64,000 nucleotides of DNA, from assembly GCA_938014885.1 (NCBI GenBank), contig CALLQI010000010.1, positions 1 through 64,000 on the forward strand. Reading direction: 5' to 3'. This DNA is from an uncultured bacterium. Lineage in GTDB: Bacteria; Planctomycetota; UBA8742; UBA2392. Shown here one piece after another: positions 35,901-44,071 of this stretch; within the stretch, counting starts at the first letter, position 1; the number at the start of each line of letters is the position of its first letter. The translations under genes and the position numbers were made by a program. The notes under the pieces were generated by a model. That model was not told the DNA's origin and searched no databases. It worked only from the letters and a program-made list of their open reading frames with translations.

Positions 35901-36249
35901 AGTCGGTCTCGCTGCGGCGGGTGTCGCGCAGCAGTACCTTCATGGCCACGCGGCGGTCAAGGTCAGCGTCCTGAACTTCCAGCACGGCACCCATGCCGCC
36001 ACGGGCGATTTCGCCGACGACTTTGTAGCGCTCAGAGGTGTGGTGCCCGTGGGCGATGTCGGCGCGGTGTTCCTCGGCGGCTTGCTTGGCGTGTTCTTCG
36101 CTGGCGCCGTCAAGGTCCACGATCGTGCTGCCGCCGTCGTGGAATGCGGCCGTGATGCCGGCCTCACCGACGCGCTGCATACTGGCCATGGACTCGAGTT
36201 CAAGGAACCCGGTGTCGGTGACCTTATCGATAGTGGAGCCGTTGCCCAT
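32989..36249 (-). CDS. Membrane Ser/Thr protein kinase with TPR tail
   Basis: The protein has 1086 aa, and the ATG at 36249 has AAGG upstream. The kinase domain (about 75-385) is complete: GEIARGGMGAV, catalytic Lys in RVAMKVL, HRDLKPENIMV, DWG in place of DFG in VMDWGLAK, and GTPAYMAPEQA. A membrane helix lies near 475 (AAVIMLAALFLLLGGVVF), followed by a charged coiled coil (to about 560). The C-terminal half is TPR-like helical repeats, probably extracytoplasmic. Ligand and targets are unknown. It ends convergently with miaB. Confidence 0.9.
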   Translation of the reverse strand: MGNGSTIDKVTDTGFLELESMASMQRVGEAGITAAFHDGGSTIVDLDGASEEHAKQAAEEHRADIAHGHHTSERYKVVGEIARGGMGAVLEVQDADLDRRVAMKVLLRDTRRSETDSGSPMETGPVNRFIAEAQLTGNLEHPNIVPVHELGLDSDGRVYFTMKRVKGRSLRHIMDKLRQGHAATLAEFTPARLYSILLKICDAIEFAHSRRIVHRDLKPENIMVGQFGEVLVMDWGLAKQIDAPMREAVESANTLPEQRSAAFKLDVSLGVSDGDSGETREGTVSGTPAYMAPEQARGEIRQISPRTDVFCLGGILYEMLCLVPPFLAPRMQEALDQARKHRLLSPKAKLDEVLKDTTLKRAFGEAGIARARKHPRELVSVAMRAMHEEKAKRYPSVADFKRDIENFLSAQPVTAHRDTPFSAMNKWARRNPTRAAVIMLAALFLLLGGVVFAGVQAKAAADRATLAEEARSAEEQQRQEVQRRFKAEAESRKQAEIAKLEAERVAQLEAEKLERERLATEAMAARNAAFTPYSQGSDLRTRASSFADWREKSVLWQQAATHFSRALELDPSFVEAHLELAAVFADLGFDDNALDHYARADALTAATTGRGHVEALMAFAMYDFQRKVLREGMSGNLDEVFRRFRPVQEAAPPDSYYARLAGVLIDLGEAYRTAEGLEFIRARDAAAKRLEEIEREGMPLWEVYTLLAMLDRGEDSRTDRRDYLRRAHELKPNLPILVWLDIRQSGRTSTHQDRNGLRLWDRFIERFPHDPRGYFSRASLRFHSESEHNAQLEIEDLRKAIDINARYADAHKLLLRAYVRDGQFSAAMDHISTMRRNASGLNGASIDLIEAELTASTGDFTRLQRLILNALDANLEDGLQTFAQAVGVLLRDNEFTEMARICQAIEDELADGAPPLVRLFHGRALTMLRDTRSMEMLGMLELDPSSIPREYRPLLAGWADDARRYPEMLESLTSVPTARRRFDLARILALSLASPETWVPLFNADERDASMLTWLNPADYILLAEGYVRWADATTGTRAKGLRAMAVLNLKQAFEEGYLNRAKVLGSPLLAPLTTDPELTKLFDVK

Positions 36250-36314
36250 GACCTTAGATGGTGCCTCAAGCGCCGGGATTCTAACACACCAAACGTTTAA
36301 CCCGTTCAAGCCAA

Positions 36315-36501
36315 TTGGGTTGGAACGAAGTGGGCGAGAGTTGTCCCGGGATTGGGGGCTGGGGGGGGTCGGGTTTGGCATGTGGGCGCGTAACGGACGC
36401 AATCGGCCGTGCCTGGCCCGAGGCAGTCCGGCCCTTAAGGGACCCCTCAGCCAGCCCGGGCCGAAGGCCCCAAGCCCCAGATCCCAAGCCCGAGATCCCA
36501 G
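36315..36501. repeat. Heptad repeat array 5
   Basis: The left arm is G-rich (GATTGGG, GGCTGGG, GGGGGTC, GGGTTTG; 36315-36384). The middle is about 80 bp of non-repeat, with a GGGCC-rich palindrome. The right arm GCCCCAA, GCCCCAG, ATCCCAA, GCCCGAG, ATCCCAG (36467-36501) ends one base before the stop codon of the RDD gene. Confidence 0.75.
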
Positions 36502-36502
36502 C

Positions 36503-37423
36503 CTACGCGTACAGGTCCGGGTACAGTTGCTGCAACTGCTGCTTCAGCGCCGCGTGCATCTCGAACAGGAATACTTCCGCGTACTCGGGCTCGACCGGTT
36601 TGCTGTACTTCATGCGGCCGGCCAGGGCTGCGGCGGCGGCCATTGCGGCTTCACGGCGGGCTTCGCTGCTGATGGTGGAAAGGCGCGCGCCGAACTCTTC
36701 CAGCTTGACGTAGTCGTCGGGGGTCAGGCGCTGCATTTCGGCCGCATTCAGCGGAAAGAAGTGATGGTCCAGGTAGAAGTAAGGCGGCACATAGGGCCGG
36801 TTCGGCACGTAGATGTTGGGCGCCTGGCGGATCACGTAGGTGCCGGCGATGAAGTCGGCCACACCGCGGCTCTTGCGGTCAATGAACATCACGGCGGCCA
36901 GCGCAGCAAATGGCGCGGCCATGAGCAGTTTTGTCGGGTCATTAACGCCGACGATGATCATTGCGACCGGCAGCGGGCCCACGATGGCGAGGCGCACAAA
37001 GGCGCGGATGATGCCCTCACGCGGGCCGATCTCCTGCCCGTCTTCGCGGATCACCCGCAGCTTGCACATCTGCTTGCCCACCGTGAGGCCGGAAAAGAAG
37101 CCTTCCCAGATGAAGAAGTAGCCGACGTTGACGATGAAGAAGCCGATCAGCATGAACGCAACCGCCACGTTGCCGGATTGCGAAAAGCCGAAGGTCGAAA
37201 GCAGGAACACCAGCACCAGGAACAGCAGGATGTTCAGCAGGATCATTACGCCCAGGTCCACGACGAATGCGATCACGCGGGTCAGCGGGCTGGCGACTTC
37301 GAAGGCCGCCTTCACGTTTTCGGGCAACTGCACTTCGTGCTTATGCTGGATCGTGCTGACGCGGTCAGCGTTTGCCGCGGGGCGGGTGGCGTCGGTGAAT
37401 GTTGCCCGGTACGATACCTGCAC
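36503..37423 (-). CDS. RDD-family membrane protein
   Basis: This 306-aa protein starts at a GTG (37423) with GGAA upstream. The RDD domain (about 45-205) has the Arg and Asp-Asp positions (SPLTRVIAFVVDLG; LTVGKQMCKLRVI; FIDRKSRGVADFIAGTYVI) and four hydrophobic segments. A helical cytoplasmic tail of 100 residues follows. It is divergent from the SpoIIM-like gene, a pairing common in bacterial RDD/DUF95/MoxR/DUF58 clusters. Function unknown; transport or envelope assembly is the usual guess. Confidence 0.85.
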   Translation of the reverse strand: MQVSYRATFTDATRPAANADRVSTIQHKHEVQLPENVKAAFEVASPLTRVIAFVVDLGVMILLNILLFLVLVFLLSTFGFSQSGNVAVAFMLIGFFIVNVGYFFIWEGFFSGLTVGKQMCKLRVIREDGQEIGPREGIIRAFVRLAIVGPLPVAMIIVGVNDPTKLLMAAPFAALAAVMFIDRKSRGVADFIAGTYVIRQAPNIYVPNRPYVPPYFYLDHHFFPLNAAEMQRLTPDDYVKLEEFGARLSTISSEARREAAMAAAAALAGRMKYSKPVEPEYAEVFLFEMHAALKQQLQQLYPDLYA

Positions 37424-37452
37424 GTTGGTGTTCCGGATTGGTCTGGTGGCCC

Positions 37453-38475
37453 ATGGCCGGTTGGCCGCAGCATAACATTTCCGCCGTAGCTACGCGCGCC
37501 ATGGACCGCTGGCGTTATCTCGCCATTGAAGGCCTGTCGTGGTCGCGGCTGTGGAAGCGCCCGAAAAGCCTGGACCAGGTTGAGGCCTTCACCGCCGCAT
37601 ACCGGCGCAGCGCCACGGAACTTGCGCGCGTGCGCGCCTTCAGCCCGGATCGCCGGCTGGCCGAGTTCATTGAAGAAGGCCTGGCGAACGCGCATTTTGC
37701 GGTGTACCGGGGCGAGCGACCGCGCGCGCTGCAAGTCGCGCGGGGCGTGCTGTTCGGCTTCCCGGCGCTGGTGCGCAAGTACGCTGGCTATCACCTGCTT
37801 TCGTTCGGCATCCTGATCGCGGCTACGCTGGTGGCGCACTTTGCGGTAACGTATTACCCCGAGACCTTTTACCTGTTCATTGACGCCGGCTTGGCCAGCG
37901 GGCGCGATCCTTCAGCCAGCCGCGAAACGCTGGCGCAGACGCTGGGGCCGCAGGCCACGGGAACGGGTGACGACGCGCTGTTTTCAAGCTTCCTGTTCAC
38001 GCACAACACGCGGGTTGCCTTCATTTGTTTTGCATGGGGCATCCTGCTGGGGTTGCCGACGATTTACATGCTGATCAAGACCGGCCTGATGCTGGGCGCC
38101 TTCACGGCGCTGTTCGTGAACAAAGGCCTCGCCGTTGAGTTCTTTGCCTGGATCCTGCCCCACGGCGTGCCCGAAATCGGCGCGATCATCCTTTGCGGCG
38201 GTGCGGGCATGGCCCTGGGGCACCGGCTGCTGAACCCGGGGCGACAGACGCGCTGGGCCGCGCTGCGGGGCACTGCGGGCGATTCCAGCCTGACCGCGCT
38301 GGGCTGCGTGCCGCTGCTGATGCTGGCGGGCGTGATCGAGGGCAGCTTCCGCCAAAGCACCGCCAGCCTTGAGATGCGCTACGGCCTGTTCGCGCTGCTG
38401 CTGGTGGGCGGCCTGGCATGGATCATCCTGAGCCCGCGGCTGAAGCCCGAGCCCGCGTTTGGCGCCAAGGCCTGA
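37453..38475 (+). CDS. SpoIIM/DUF95-family membrane protein
   Basis: This 340-aa protein has the DUF95 pattern: a soluble N-terminal part (SWSRLWKRPKSLDQVEAFTAAYRRSATELARVRA) and then five or six membrane helices with the conserved FTHNTRVAFICFAWGILLG, and LPHGVPEIGAIILCGGAG. The family includes sporulation protein SpoIIM, but no sporulation is implied. The ATG at 37453 is weakly preferred; 37501 (MDRWRYLAIE) is a credible alternative. It is divergent from the RDD gene. Confidence 0.85.
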   Translation: MAGWPQHNISAVATRAMDRWRYLAIEGLSWSRLWKRPKSLDQVEAFTAAYRRSATELARVRAFSPDRRLAEFIEEGLANAHFAVYRGERPRALQVARGVLFGFPALVRKYAGYHLLSFGILIAATLVAHFAVTYYPETFYLFIDAGLASGRDPSASRETLAQTLGPQATGTGDDALFSSFLFTHNTRVAFICFAWGILLGLPTIYMLIKTGLMLGAFTALFVNKGLAVEFFAWILPHGVPEIGAIILCGGAGMALGHRLLNPGRQTRWAALRGTAGDSSLTALGCVPLLMLAGVIEGSFRQSTASLEMRYGLFALLLVGGLAWIILSPRLKPEPAFGAKA

Positions 38476-38554
38476 GTTTGCAATCACCATTCTTGGGAAG
38501 CGGGCGTACTATGCGCCTGTGGGGTCAGGCAGCACAATCACTTGAGGAGAGCCT

Positions 38555-39628
38555 GTGCGTATCTCTGTGTTGAGCACACTGGCAATCGCGACCGCGATGC
38601 TGCTTTCAATCTGCGGTGTGGCCGAGACCACACTGGCGCAAGACAAGCCGGCCGAGAACAAGTTGCCCTGGACTGCGGAAGAAGTCCGCAAGTCATGGGG
38701 CAAGGGCATCAGTTACAGCTTCATGGTCTTTAAAGATGACAAGCTCACGGACTACGTGGTCATCGACGTGTGGGACGTGTCTGAGAAGGGCTACTCTACA
38801 CGTACCAACACGATAGAGGTTGGCGAATTCCTGAAGCTCGGTAGTGACAAGGAAGTCACGTGGGACGGGCTCCTGACCGAGTATCGCGAAATGATCAAGG
38901 GAGGCGAAGCCAAGGAAGCGGGCAACGTCAGGACGAACTTGTCTCGCTGGGGCGTCGACTGCACCAGATACACCATGCAGAAAAAGAACGAAGGCGAGAC
39001 GATCACGACGGAAGTCTGTCTAAGCAAGGAGTACCCCGGCATTTTCGTACTAGCCGAGTACACATCCGTCGCCAACGGGCGCACGTACACTGAAAAGTGG
39101 AGCATGGCAGGCGTCGGCCTGCCGCACGCGGACCGCCCCTGGAGCAACGAAAAGGTCGCCGAGAACTGGAAGGACGGCGCTACCATTGTCTTCAACAGCA
39201 GCTCGCGCACAGAATGGAGGAAGCTCGTACACAGCCGATCTTGGGAAACCACCCAGAAAATCACGAAGGCCTATTGGAAAGGCCTGACCCTGTCGGTCAC
39301 CGAGAAAGACAACAGCGGTGAAGAGATTTCGCGAACCCCTACGACAGATGTATCGTGGTTTGAGTTCTTCGGCTCCTGCGTTCCGACCCGGATTGACACC
39401 TCCAAGGCCGACGAGAAGATCAAGGTCGCTGGCGGTGAGTTCGAATGCGTCAAGTACCTCCATACCTACAAAAACAATAGCGGCAGCGGCAGCTTCACCA
39501 CCTGGTGGAGCAAGGACAAGCCCGGGTTGCTGGTCAAGCACGTCAGAACCCACACGGGCTACAGGGAAAGTAAGGAAGAGACTTCGGAAGTCGTGTTCGA
39601 ATTGAAGGAGTACAAGTTCGGCAAGTAG
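38555..39628 (+). CDS. Secreted protein, first copy of a tandem duplication
   Basis: This 357-aa protein starts at a GTG 4 nt after GAGGAGA. It has a signal peptide (MRISVLSTLAIATAMLLSIC, cleavage near TLAQD), then AENKLPWTAEEVRKSWGKG and a beta-rich body. Near the end it has KADEKIKVAGGEFECVKY. It closely resembles 39807-40829, including 5' leader sequence and promoter-like block (GCGGGCGTACTATGCGCC). No family recognised. The second half contains a pseudo-repeat of the first (LPHADRPWSNEKVAENWKDG resembles LPWTAEEVRKSWGKG), suggesting an internal duplication. Confidence 0.75.
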   Translation: MRISVLSTLAIATAMLLSICGVAETTLAQDKPAENKLPWTAEEVRKSWGKGISYSFMVFKDDKLTDYVVIDVWDVSEKGYSTRTNTIEVGEFLKLGSDKEVTWDGLLTEYREMIKGGEAKEAGNVRTNLSRWGVDCTRYTMQKKNEGETITTEVCLSKEYPGIFVLAEYTSVANGRTYTEKWSMAGVGLPHADRPWSNEKVAENWKDGATIVFNSSSRTEWRKLVHSRSWETTQKITKAYWKGLTLSVTEKDNSGEEISRTPTTDVSWFEFFGSCVPTRIDTSKADEKIKVAGGEFECVKYLHTYKNNSGSGSFTTWWSKDKPGLLVKHVRTHTGYRESKEETSEVVFELKEYKFGK

Positions 39629-39806
39629 TCCGCCGTGCTACACACAGCCGCGCCGGCCACACGGGGGCAGTTTCACTGCAGGGCGCGGCCGCAGACGGAC
39701 GGCGCGTTTTGCGCCGGGGCCACAGATTGCAGTCACCTTTTTTGGGACGCGGGCGTACTATGCGCCTGTGGGAGTCAAGCAGCACAACGGATACCAAGGA
39801 GAGCCT

Positions 39807-40829
39807 ATGCGCAGCACTGTAATGAGCACGATGGCGTTGGCAGCGGCGATGCTGCTTTCGATCAGCAGCGTGGCCGAAACCACGCTGGCGCAAGACAAGC
39901 CGGCCGAGAACAAACTGCCCTGGACCGCGGAAGAAATCCGCAAATCCTGGGGCAAGGGCACCAGCTATATGTTCGACCTGAAGACGGAAGATGATGGCGC
40001 AGGCACTATCATCATCGATGTCTGGAACGTGACTGAGAAAGGGTTCACAACCCGCAGCGGCATGGCCGAAAAGGGCAAGTTCCTGAAGTTCAAGGACGAC
40101 GAAGAGCGCACGTGGGAAAAGCACCACGCCGACTTCACCCGGATGACTGAGGGCGGCACGCTCAGCGAAGAGCAGGTCGAAACCCCGTACAGCACCTTCG
40201 ACTGCACTTGCTACACGACCGTCCAGGAAGAAGAAAACGGCAAGTGGACATCCAAGGTGTGGCTGTCCAAAGAGCTGCCCGGCATCTTCGTCAAGATTGA
40301 GCGCACCGGCGAAATGAAGGACCGCAAGGACTTCGAACAGTGGACGCTGGCTGGCATCGGCATGCCGCAGGCCGACCGACCCTGGAGCGACGAGAAAATC
40401 GCCGAGGCCTGGAAAGACGGCGCCAAGATGGTCTTCAGCGCCAGCCAGGGCGAAATGAAGGCCACCATCACCCTCAACATCACCAAGGCCGGCCCGGACG
40501 GCGTCACCTATTCGTCCACCGAGCTGGTCAACGGTGAAGAACGCCAGGACGCCGAAAAGACCGAGTCATGGTACAAATTCTTCGCCTCGGTCATGCCGCC
40601 GCGTTTTGACACCACCAAGGCCGACGAAAAGATCAAGGTCGCCGGTGGCGAGTTCGAATGCGTGAAGTACACCCACAGCTCCAAGAGTGAAGACGGAAAC
40701 TCCGGCCTCACGACCTGGTGCTGCAAGGACAAGCCCGGCTTGCTGGTAAAGATCGTCCAGAACTTCTCGTGGGGTGAAGAGACCATGGAAATGGTCCTCG
40801 AACTGACCGAGTATAAGGTCGGCAAGTAG
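39807..40829 (+). CDS. Secreted protein, second copy of the tandem duplication
   Basis: This 340-aa protein is the paralogue of the preceding gene, starting at an ATG at the position homologous to its GTG, with AAGGAGA 4 nt upstream. It shares the signal peptide style (LSISSVAETTLAQDKPAENK), the LPWTAEE and PWSDEKIAEAWKDGAKMVF internal repeat, and the KADEKIKVAGGEFECVKY block. The middle is clearly diverged. The duplicated unit of about 1.25 kb includes the 5' promoter-like block and a terminator remnant. Function unknown. Confidence 0.75.
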   Translation: MRSTVMSTMALAAAMLLSISSVAETTLAQDKPAENKLPWTAEEIRKSWGKGTSYMFDLKTEDDGAGTIIIDVWNVTEKGFTTRSGMAEKGKFLKFKDDEERTWEKHHADFTRMTEGGTLSEEQVETPYSTFDCTCYTTVQEEENGKWTSKVWLSKELPGIFVKIERTGEMKDRKDFEQWTLAGIGMPQADRPWSDEKIAEAWKDGAKMVFSASQGEMKATITLNITKAGPDGVTYSSTELVNGEERQDAEKTESWYKFFASVMPPRFDTTKADEKIKVAGGEFECVKYTHSSKSEDGNSGLTTWCCKDKPGLLVKIVQNFSWGEETMEMVLELTEYKVGK

Positions 40830-40848
40830 TCAGCCCAGCGACACAATC

Positions 40849-40880
40849 AACCGCGCCGGCCATGCCGGCGCGGTTCGTTT
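40849..40880 (+). terminator. Rho-independent terminator after the duplicated pair
   Basis: A 12-bp stem AACCGCGCCGGC with a CAT loop, followed by CGTTT, 20 nt past the stop. A degraded version (CCGCGCCGG) follows the first copy at about 39647. Confidence 0.8.
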
Positions 40881-40932
40881 GCCGCAGGATCGTTGCCGGG
40901 CGCGCCCGCGACACCCGTGCTATAAGTTAGGC

Positions 40933-42018
40933 ATGAAGCCATCGCTGATCGGCATGGACCTTGAAGCCCTGCAGCAGGCCGTCGTGGCCTGTGGCGGCAA
41001 GGCGTTTCAAGGCAAGCAACTGGCGACATGGCTTTACGGCCGCCGCGTGGCCGACTTCGGCGCGATGACCGACCTGTCCAAGGACCTTCGCGCCAGACTG
41101 GCCGACAAGTACGCGACCCTGACCAGCACCGTCGCCGCCCGGGAAGAAAGCGGCGAGGGCACCACCAAGCTTGCATTGCGCCTGCACGACGGGCTCGTGA
41201 TCGAATGCGTGCTCATGCGTGAGGCCGGCGACGACCAGGCCATGGGCCGCCTGACGGCCTGCATCTCTACCCAGGCGGGCTGCGCCATGGGCTGCCGCTT
41301 CTGCGCAAGTGGGCGGCTAGGGCTGAAGCGGCACCTGAGCCCCGGCGAAATCCTTGAGCAGTTCTTTCACATCGCCGCGCTGCTGCGCGAAGAAGGCGAT
41401 GCCTGGCTCACGAACGTTGTCGTGATGGGCATGGGCGAACCGCTGCATAACTTTGACGGGCTGATGGGCGCGCTGACGATTCTGAACGCTGAGTGGGCTT
41501 TCCACTTCGGCGCGCGACGCGTCACGGTCAGCACCGTGGGCCTCCCCGATCGCATCCGTGAGCTGGCCAAGCAGGGCTACCAGTTCAACCTCGCGGTCAG
41601 CCTGCACGCCACCACCGACGAACAACGCACCCGCCTGATCCCCACCAACAAGGCCACCGGCCTGAAGCCGATCATCGATGCGGCCGCCGAATACTTCAAA
41701 CAAACGCGCCGCGAAGTCACATTCGAATACACGCTCGTGGGCGGTGAAAACGACACGCCCGAAGACGCCCAGCGGCTGGCTGAACTGCTGCACGACTTCC
41801 CCAAGGGCAACGTGAACCTGATCCCCATGAACCCAGTTGAAGGAAGCGGGCTGAAAGAACCAACCACCGAAGCAGTAGAAGAGTTCACCGACGTCCTGAC
41901 CATGGCCGGCGTCAACGTCCACGTGCGCCGCAAGCGAGGCCGTCGCGTGCAGGCCGCCTGCGGGCAGTTGCGCCTGAAACTGGAACCTGCGCAAGCGGTG
42001 GGCGGCACGCAGGGCTGA
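40933..42018 (+). CDS. rlmN: Dual-specificity 23S rRNA/tRNA adenine C2-methyltransferase RlmN
   Basis: This 361-aa radical-SAM protein has C117, C121 and C124 in QAGCAMGCRFCASG, the GMGEPLHNFD motif and the mobile methyl-carrying Cys (C343 in VQAACGQLR). It methylates A2503 of 23S rRNA and A37 of certain tRNAs. The ATG at 40933 is preceded by TATAAG at 40921-40926, so the transcript may start at or just before the ATG (leaderless); no ribosome site is visible. DUF58 follows 17 nt downstream. Confidence 0.92.
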   Translation: MKPSLIGMDLEALQQAVVACGGKAFQGKQLATWLYGRRVADFGAMTDLSKDLRARLADKYATLTSTVAAREESGEGTTKLALRLHDGLVIECVLMREAGDDQAMGRLTACISTQAGCAMGCRFCASGRLGLKRHLSPGEILEQFFHIAALLREEGDAWLTNVVVMGMGEPLHNFDGLMGALTILNAEWAFHFGARRVTVSTVGLPDRIRELAKQGYQFNLAVSLHATTDEQRTRLIPTNKATGLKPIIDAAAEYFKQTRREVTFEYTLVGGENDTPEDAQRLAELLHDFPKGNVNLIPMNPVEGSGLKEPTTEAVEEFTDVLTMAGVNVHVRRKRGRRVQAACGQLRLKLEPAQAVGGTQG

Positions 42019-42035
42019 ACGCGGCGGATTTTCAC

Positions 42036-42920
42036 ATGGAGAAAGTTTCGGACATCTTCACCGGGGCGCTGCTGGAGTCGCTCAGCCGCTATGAGCTAAG
42101 TGTTCGTACGCTGACCAGCAGCGGCGTACGCGGCGAGCGGCGCTCGCGGCGCAAGGGCAACTCGATCGAGTACGCCGACCATCGCCAGTACACGCACGGC
42201 GACGACCTGCGCCGGCTGGACTGGCACGCGCTGGCGCGGCTGGACCAGATGCTGATTCGGCTTTACGCCGCCGAGGAAACCTTGCCGCTTGAGGTGATAC
42301 TCGACACCAGCGCCAGCATGGACTTCGGCACGCCCACGAAATACATCACGGCCGCACGCATCGGTTGCGCGCTGACGCAGATTGCGCTGCTGCGATCCAC
42401 GCCGGCGCTGTGGCGGCTGGCGGGTGAAAAAGCACTTGAGCCCGTCAAGCTTTCCGGCCGCAATGATTTGGGGCGCATCTTCCGTGTGCTGGATGAACTG
42501 GTGCCGGACGGGCGCGGCGGCCTTTCCGACACAATCCGCCGCAGCACGCTGGCGGGCCCGCGCCGGCGCTCGCTGGTTGTGCTGACAGACGGGTATGACC
42601 GTGCGGCCCTGCACCCCGCGCTGCGCGCCTGCCGGGCATCGGGCACGGATGTGTACCTGGTGCTTGTACTTTCACCAGAAGAAACTGACCCGGGAATGCG
42701 CGGCGAATTCACGTTGCAAGACGCCGAAACGGGCCTGGACGCAGCCCTTACACTGGATGGCCGGGCGCTGAAGCGCTACATGGCTCTGCTGGCGGGTTTC
42801 CGGAAGGAGTGGACGGACTTCTGCGTGGGGCACGGCGTTGCGCTGCTTGAGGTAGGCAGCCACGTGGAGATCGGGCCTGAACTGATGCGGCAACTGGCAA
42901 CCGGGGGGTTGGTGCAGTAG
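42036..42920 (+). CDS. DUF58-domain protein (vWA-like)
   Basis: This 294-aa protein has the DUF58 hallmark in residues 40-75 (RRSRRKGNSIEYADHRQYTHGDDLRRLDW), followed by a vWA-like domain with DTSASMDFG as the metal-ion site. Such proteins usually form operons with MoxR ATPases and BatA-type proteins in envelope assembly. Here the MoxR ATPase is absent from the window, while a BatA-like protein lies at 47924 and RDD and SpoIIM-like proteins at 36503-38475. It starts 17 nt after rlmN and is probably cotranscribed. Confidence 0.88.
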   Translation: MEKVSDIFTGALLESLSRYELSVRTLTSSGVRGERRSRRKGNSIEYADHRQYTHGDDLRRLDWHALARLDQMLIRLYAAEETLPLEVILDTSASMDFGTPTKYITAARIGCALTQIALLRSTPALWRLAGEKALEPVKLSGRNDLGRIFRVLDELVPDGRGGLSDTIRRSTLAGPRRRSLVVLTDGYDRAALHPALRACRASGTDVYLVLVLSPEETDPGMRGEFTLQDAETGLDAALTLDGRALKRYMALLAGFRKEWTDFCVGHGVALLEVGSHVEIGPELMRQLATGGLVQ

Positions 42921-43189
42921 CATGTTTTGCACGATTTTTCCCCACCGGACCGCCACGAGAAACTAGTCTAAACGTACGATATACACCACCAATTGACTGA
43001 CTTTAGTCATTGAAGTTGTGAATCTTTGCAGTTCAACATTACATTACAAGCCGCACTGCTCTTTATTCGCCCAAAGCGCACTGTTGGCTGAATTAGCGGC
43101 AATCTTTTCATTCGACTAGGGTTACTCGGCAACGTACACTCTAGCCAGCTCGCAACGATGCAGATTTGTGCAAACGGAAGACACCCGAA
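42921..43189 (+). promoter_or_regulatory. AT-richer regulatory spacer upstream of the HTH-receiver gene
   Basis: This spacer is markedly lower in GC than the genes around it (42960-43165). It contains TTGACT (42993-42998), the inverted repeat TGACT-N5-AGTCA (42995-43009) and a GATATAC-type hexamer (about 42979). No single promoter is convincing. It is the most AT-rich stretch of the window and probably drives 43190-43945. Confidence 0.4.
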
Positions 43190-43945
43190 GTGACCAAATA
43201 TTACACCACATCCGAAGTCGCCAAGATTTGCAACGTGCATCGCAACACGATCATTGGCGCTATTCGCAAGGGCCTGCTCAAGATCCATCGCACGCCCGGC
43301 GGCCACGCGCGCATTGCCCAGGAAGACTTGGATGATTTCTGTCATCGGCGCAGCCTGCCCACCACGTCGCTGATCTCGCGCAACAACCGCCTGCTGATTC
43401 TCGACGCGGATGCACAGTTCGCATCTACGCTGAGCAAGGGCTTGGTGGATTACGAGTATCAGGTCGAAGTCGCGCGGGACCCTCTGATGGCGGGTTATCT
43501 GCTGGGTCGCTTCCAGCCCAACGTTGTGCTGTTGGAACGCAAACTTGGCGACCTGTCTGGCGAAGAAGTGTGCCGTGTCGTCAGGGGCCTGCCCAAGCTT
43601 CGCAACACTGCCGTGATCGGCATTTCCGGCGTGGCGTCCGATGAAGCCATGGAGTCCATGGTTGAGGCCGGCGTGGATGACTTCATCGCCAAGCCCTTTG
43701 AACTCGAGGCGCTGGTGGAACGTATCGTCCGGCTGATCGGGCCGGTGATACGCGGTACCACGGGCCGCGCGACCACGGGTCGCATCACGGGCAAACTGAC
43801 CAGGCGCATCATGCCGCCCAGTGATGAGCTGGACGAAAAGGCGACGCGCAAGGCGCAGGGCCCGCGCGGCGGATTCCGCACCACGGCCGATGGTGTGCTG
43901 TCCAGCGCCGACCTTGGCGACCTGGACGACGACGACACCGACTAA
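43190..43945 (+). CDS. HTH (MerR/excisionase-like) plus pseudo-receiver regulator
   Basis: This 251-aa protein starts at GTG 43190 with GGAAG upstream; a TTG at 43166 is in frame but less likely. Residues 1-55 are a small HTH domain (TTSEVAKICNVHRNTIIGAI, then TPGGHARI). Residues 65-180 form a receiver domain with D72 and D74, S146 and K168 at the expected places, but the phospho-acceptor position is Glu (E116 in VVLLERKLG). The protein therefore may be constitutively in a phosphorylated-like state. The C-terminal tail is basic, then acidic. No histidine kinase is adjacent. Confidence 0.8.
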   Translation: MTKYYTTSEVAKICNVHRNTIIGAIRKGLLKIHRTPGGHARIAQEDLDDFCHRRSLPTTSLISRNNRLLILDADAQFASTLSKGLVDYEYQVEVARDPLMAGYLLGRFQPNVVLLERKLGDLSGEEVCRVVRGLPKLRNTAVIGISGVASDEAMESMVEAGVDDFIAKPFELEALVERIVRLIGPVIRGTTGRATTGRITGKLTRRIMPPSDELDEKATRKAQGPRGGFRTTADGVLSSADLGDLDDDDTD

Positions 43946-43980
43946 GAACTCAGCAAGGTAGCAGCCACACCTGAAGTACA

Positions 43981-44050
43981 TCGAGGCGCGCGGCGGCGCG
44001 CCTCGAACTATTTGCCGGGCGCGCGGCGGCGCGCCTCGACCCATTTGCCT
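43981..44050. terminator. Two tandem hairpins between convergent genes
   Basis: TCGAGGCGCGC-GGCG-GCGCGCCTCGA (43981-44006) is repeated as a 33-bp direct duplication at 44018-44050 with a shorter hairpin. It lies between the HTH-receiver gene and the convergent TPR lipoprotein and can serve both. There is no T-tract. Confidence 0.6.
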
Positions 44051-44071
44051 ACCCGTGATTCTTGTGCGTGG

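Noticed and set aside
33901..35901. 666-codon plus-strand frame opposite the kinase
   Set aside because: Antisense to kinase and TPR; no start signal or domain.
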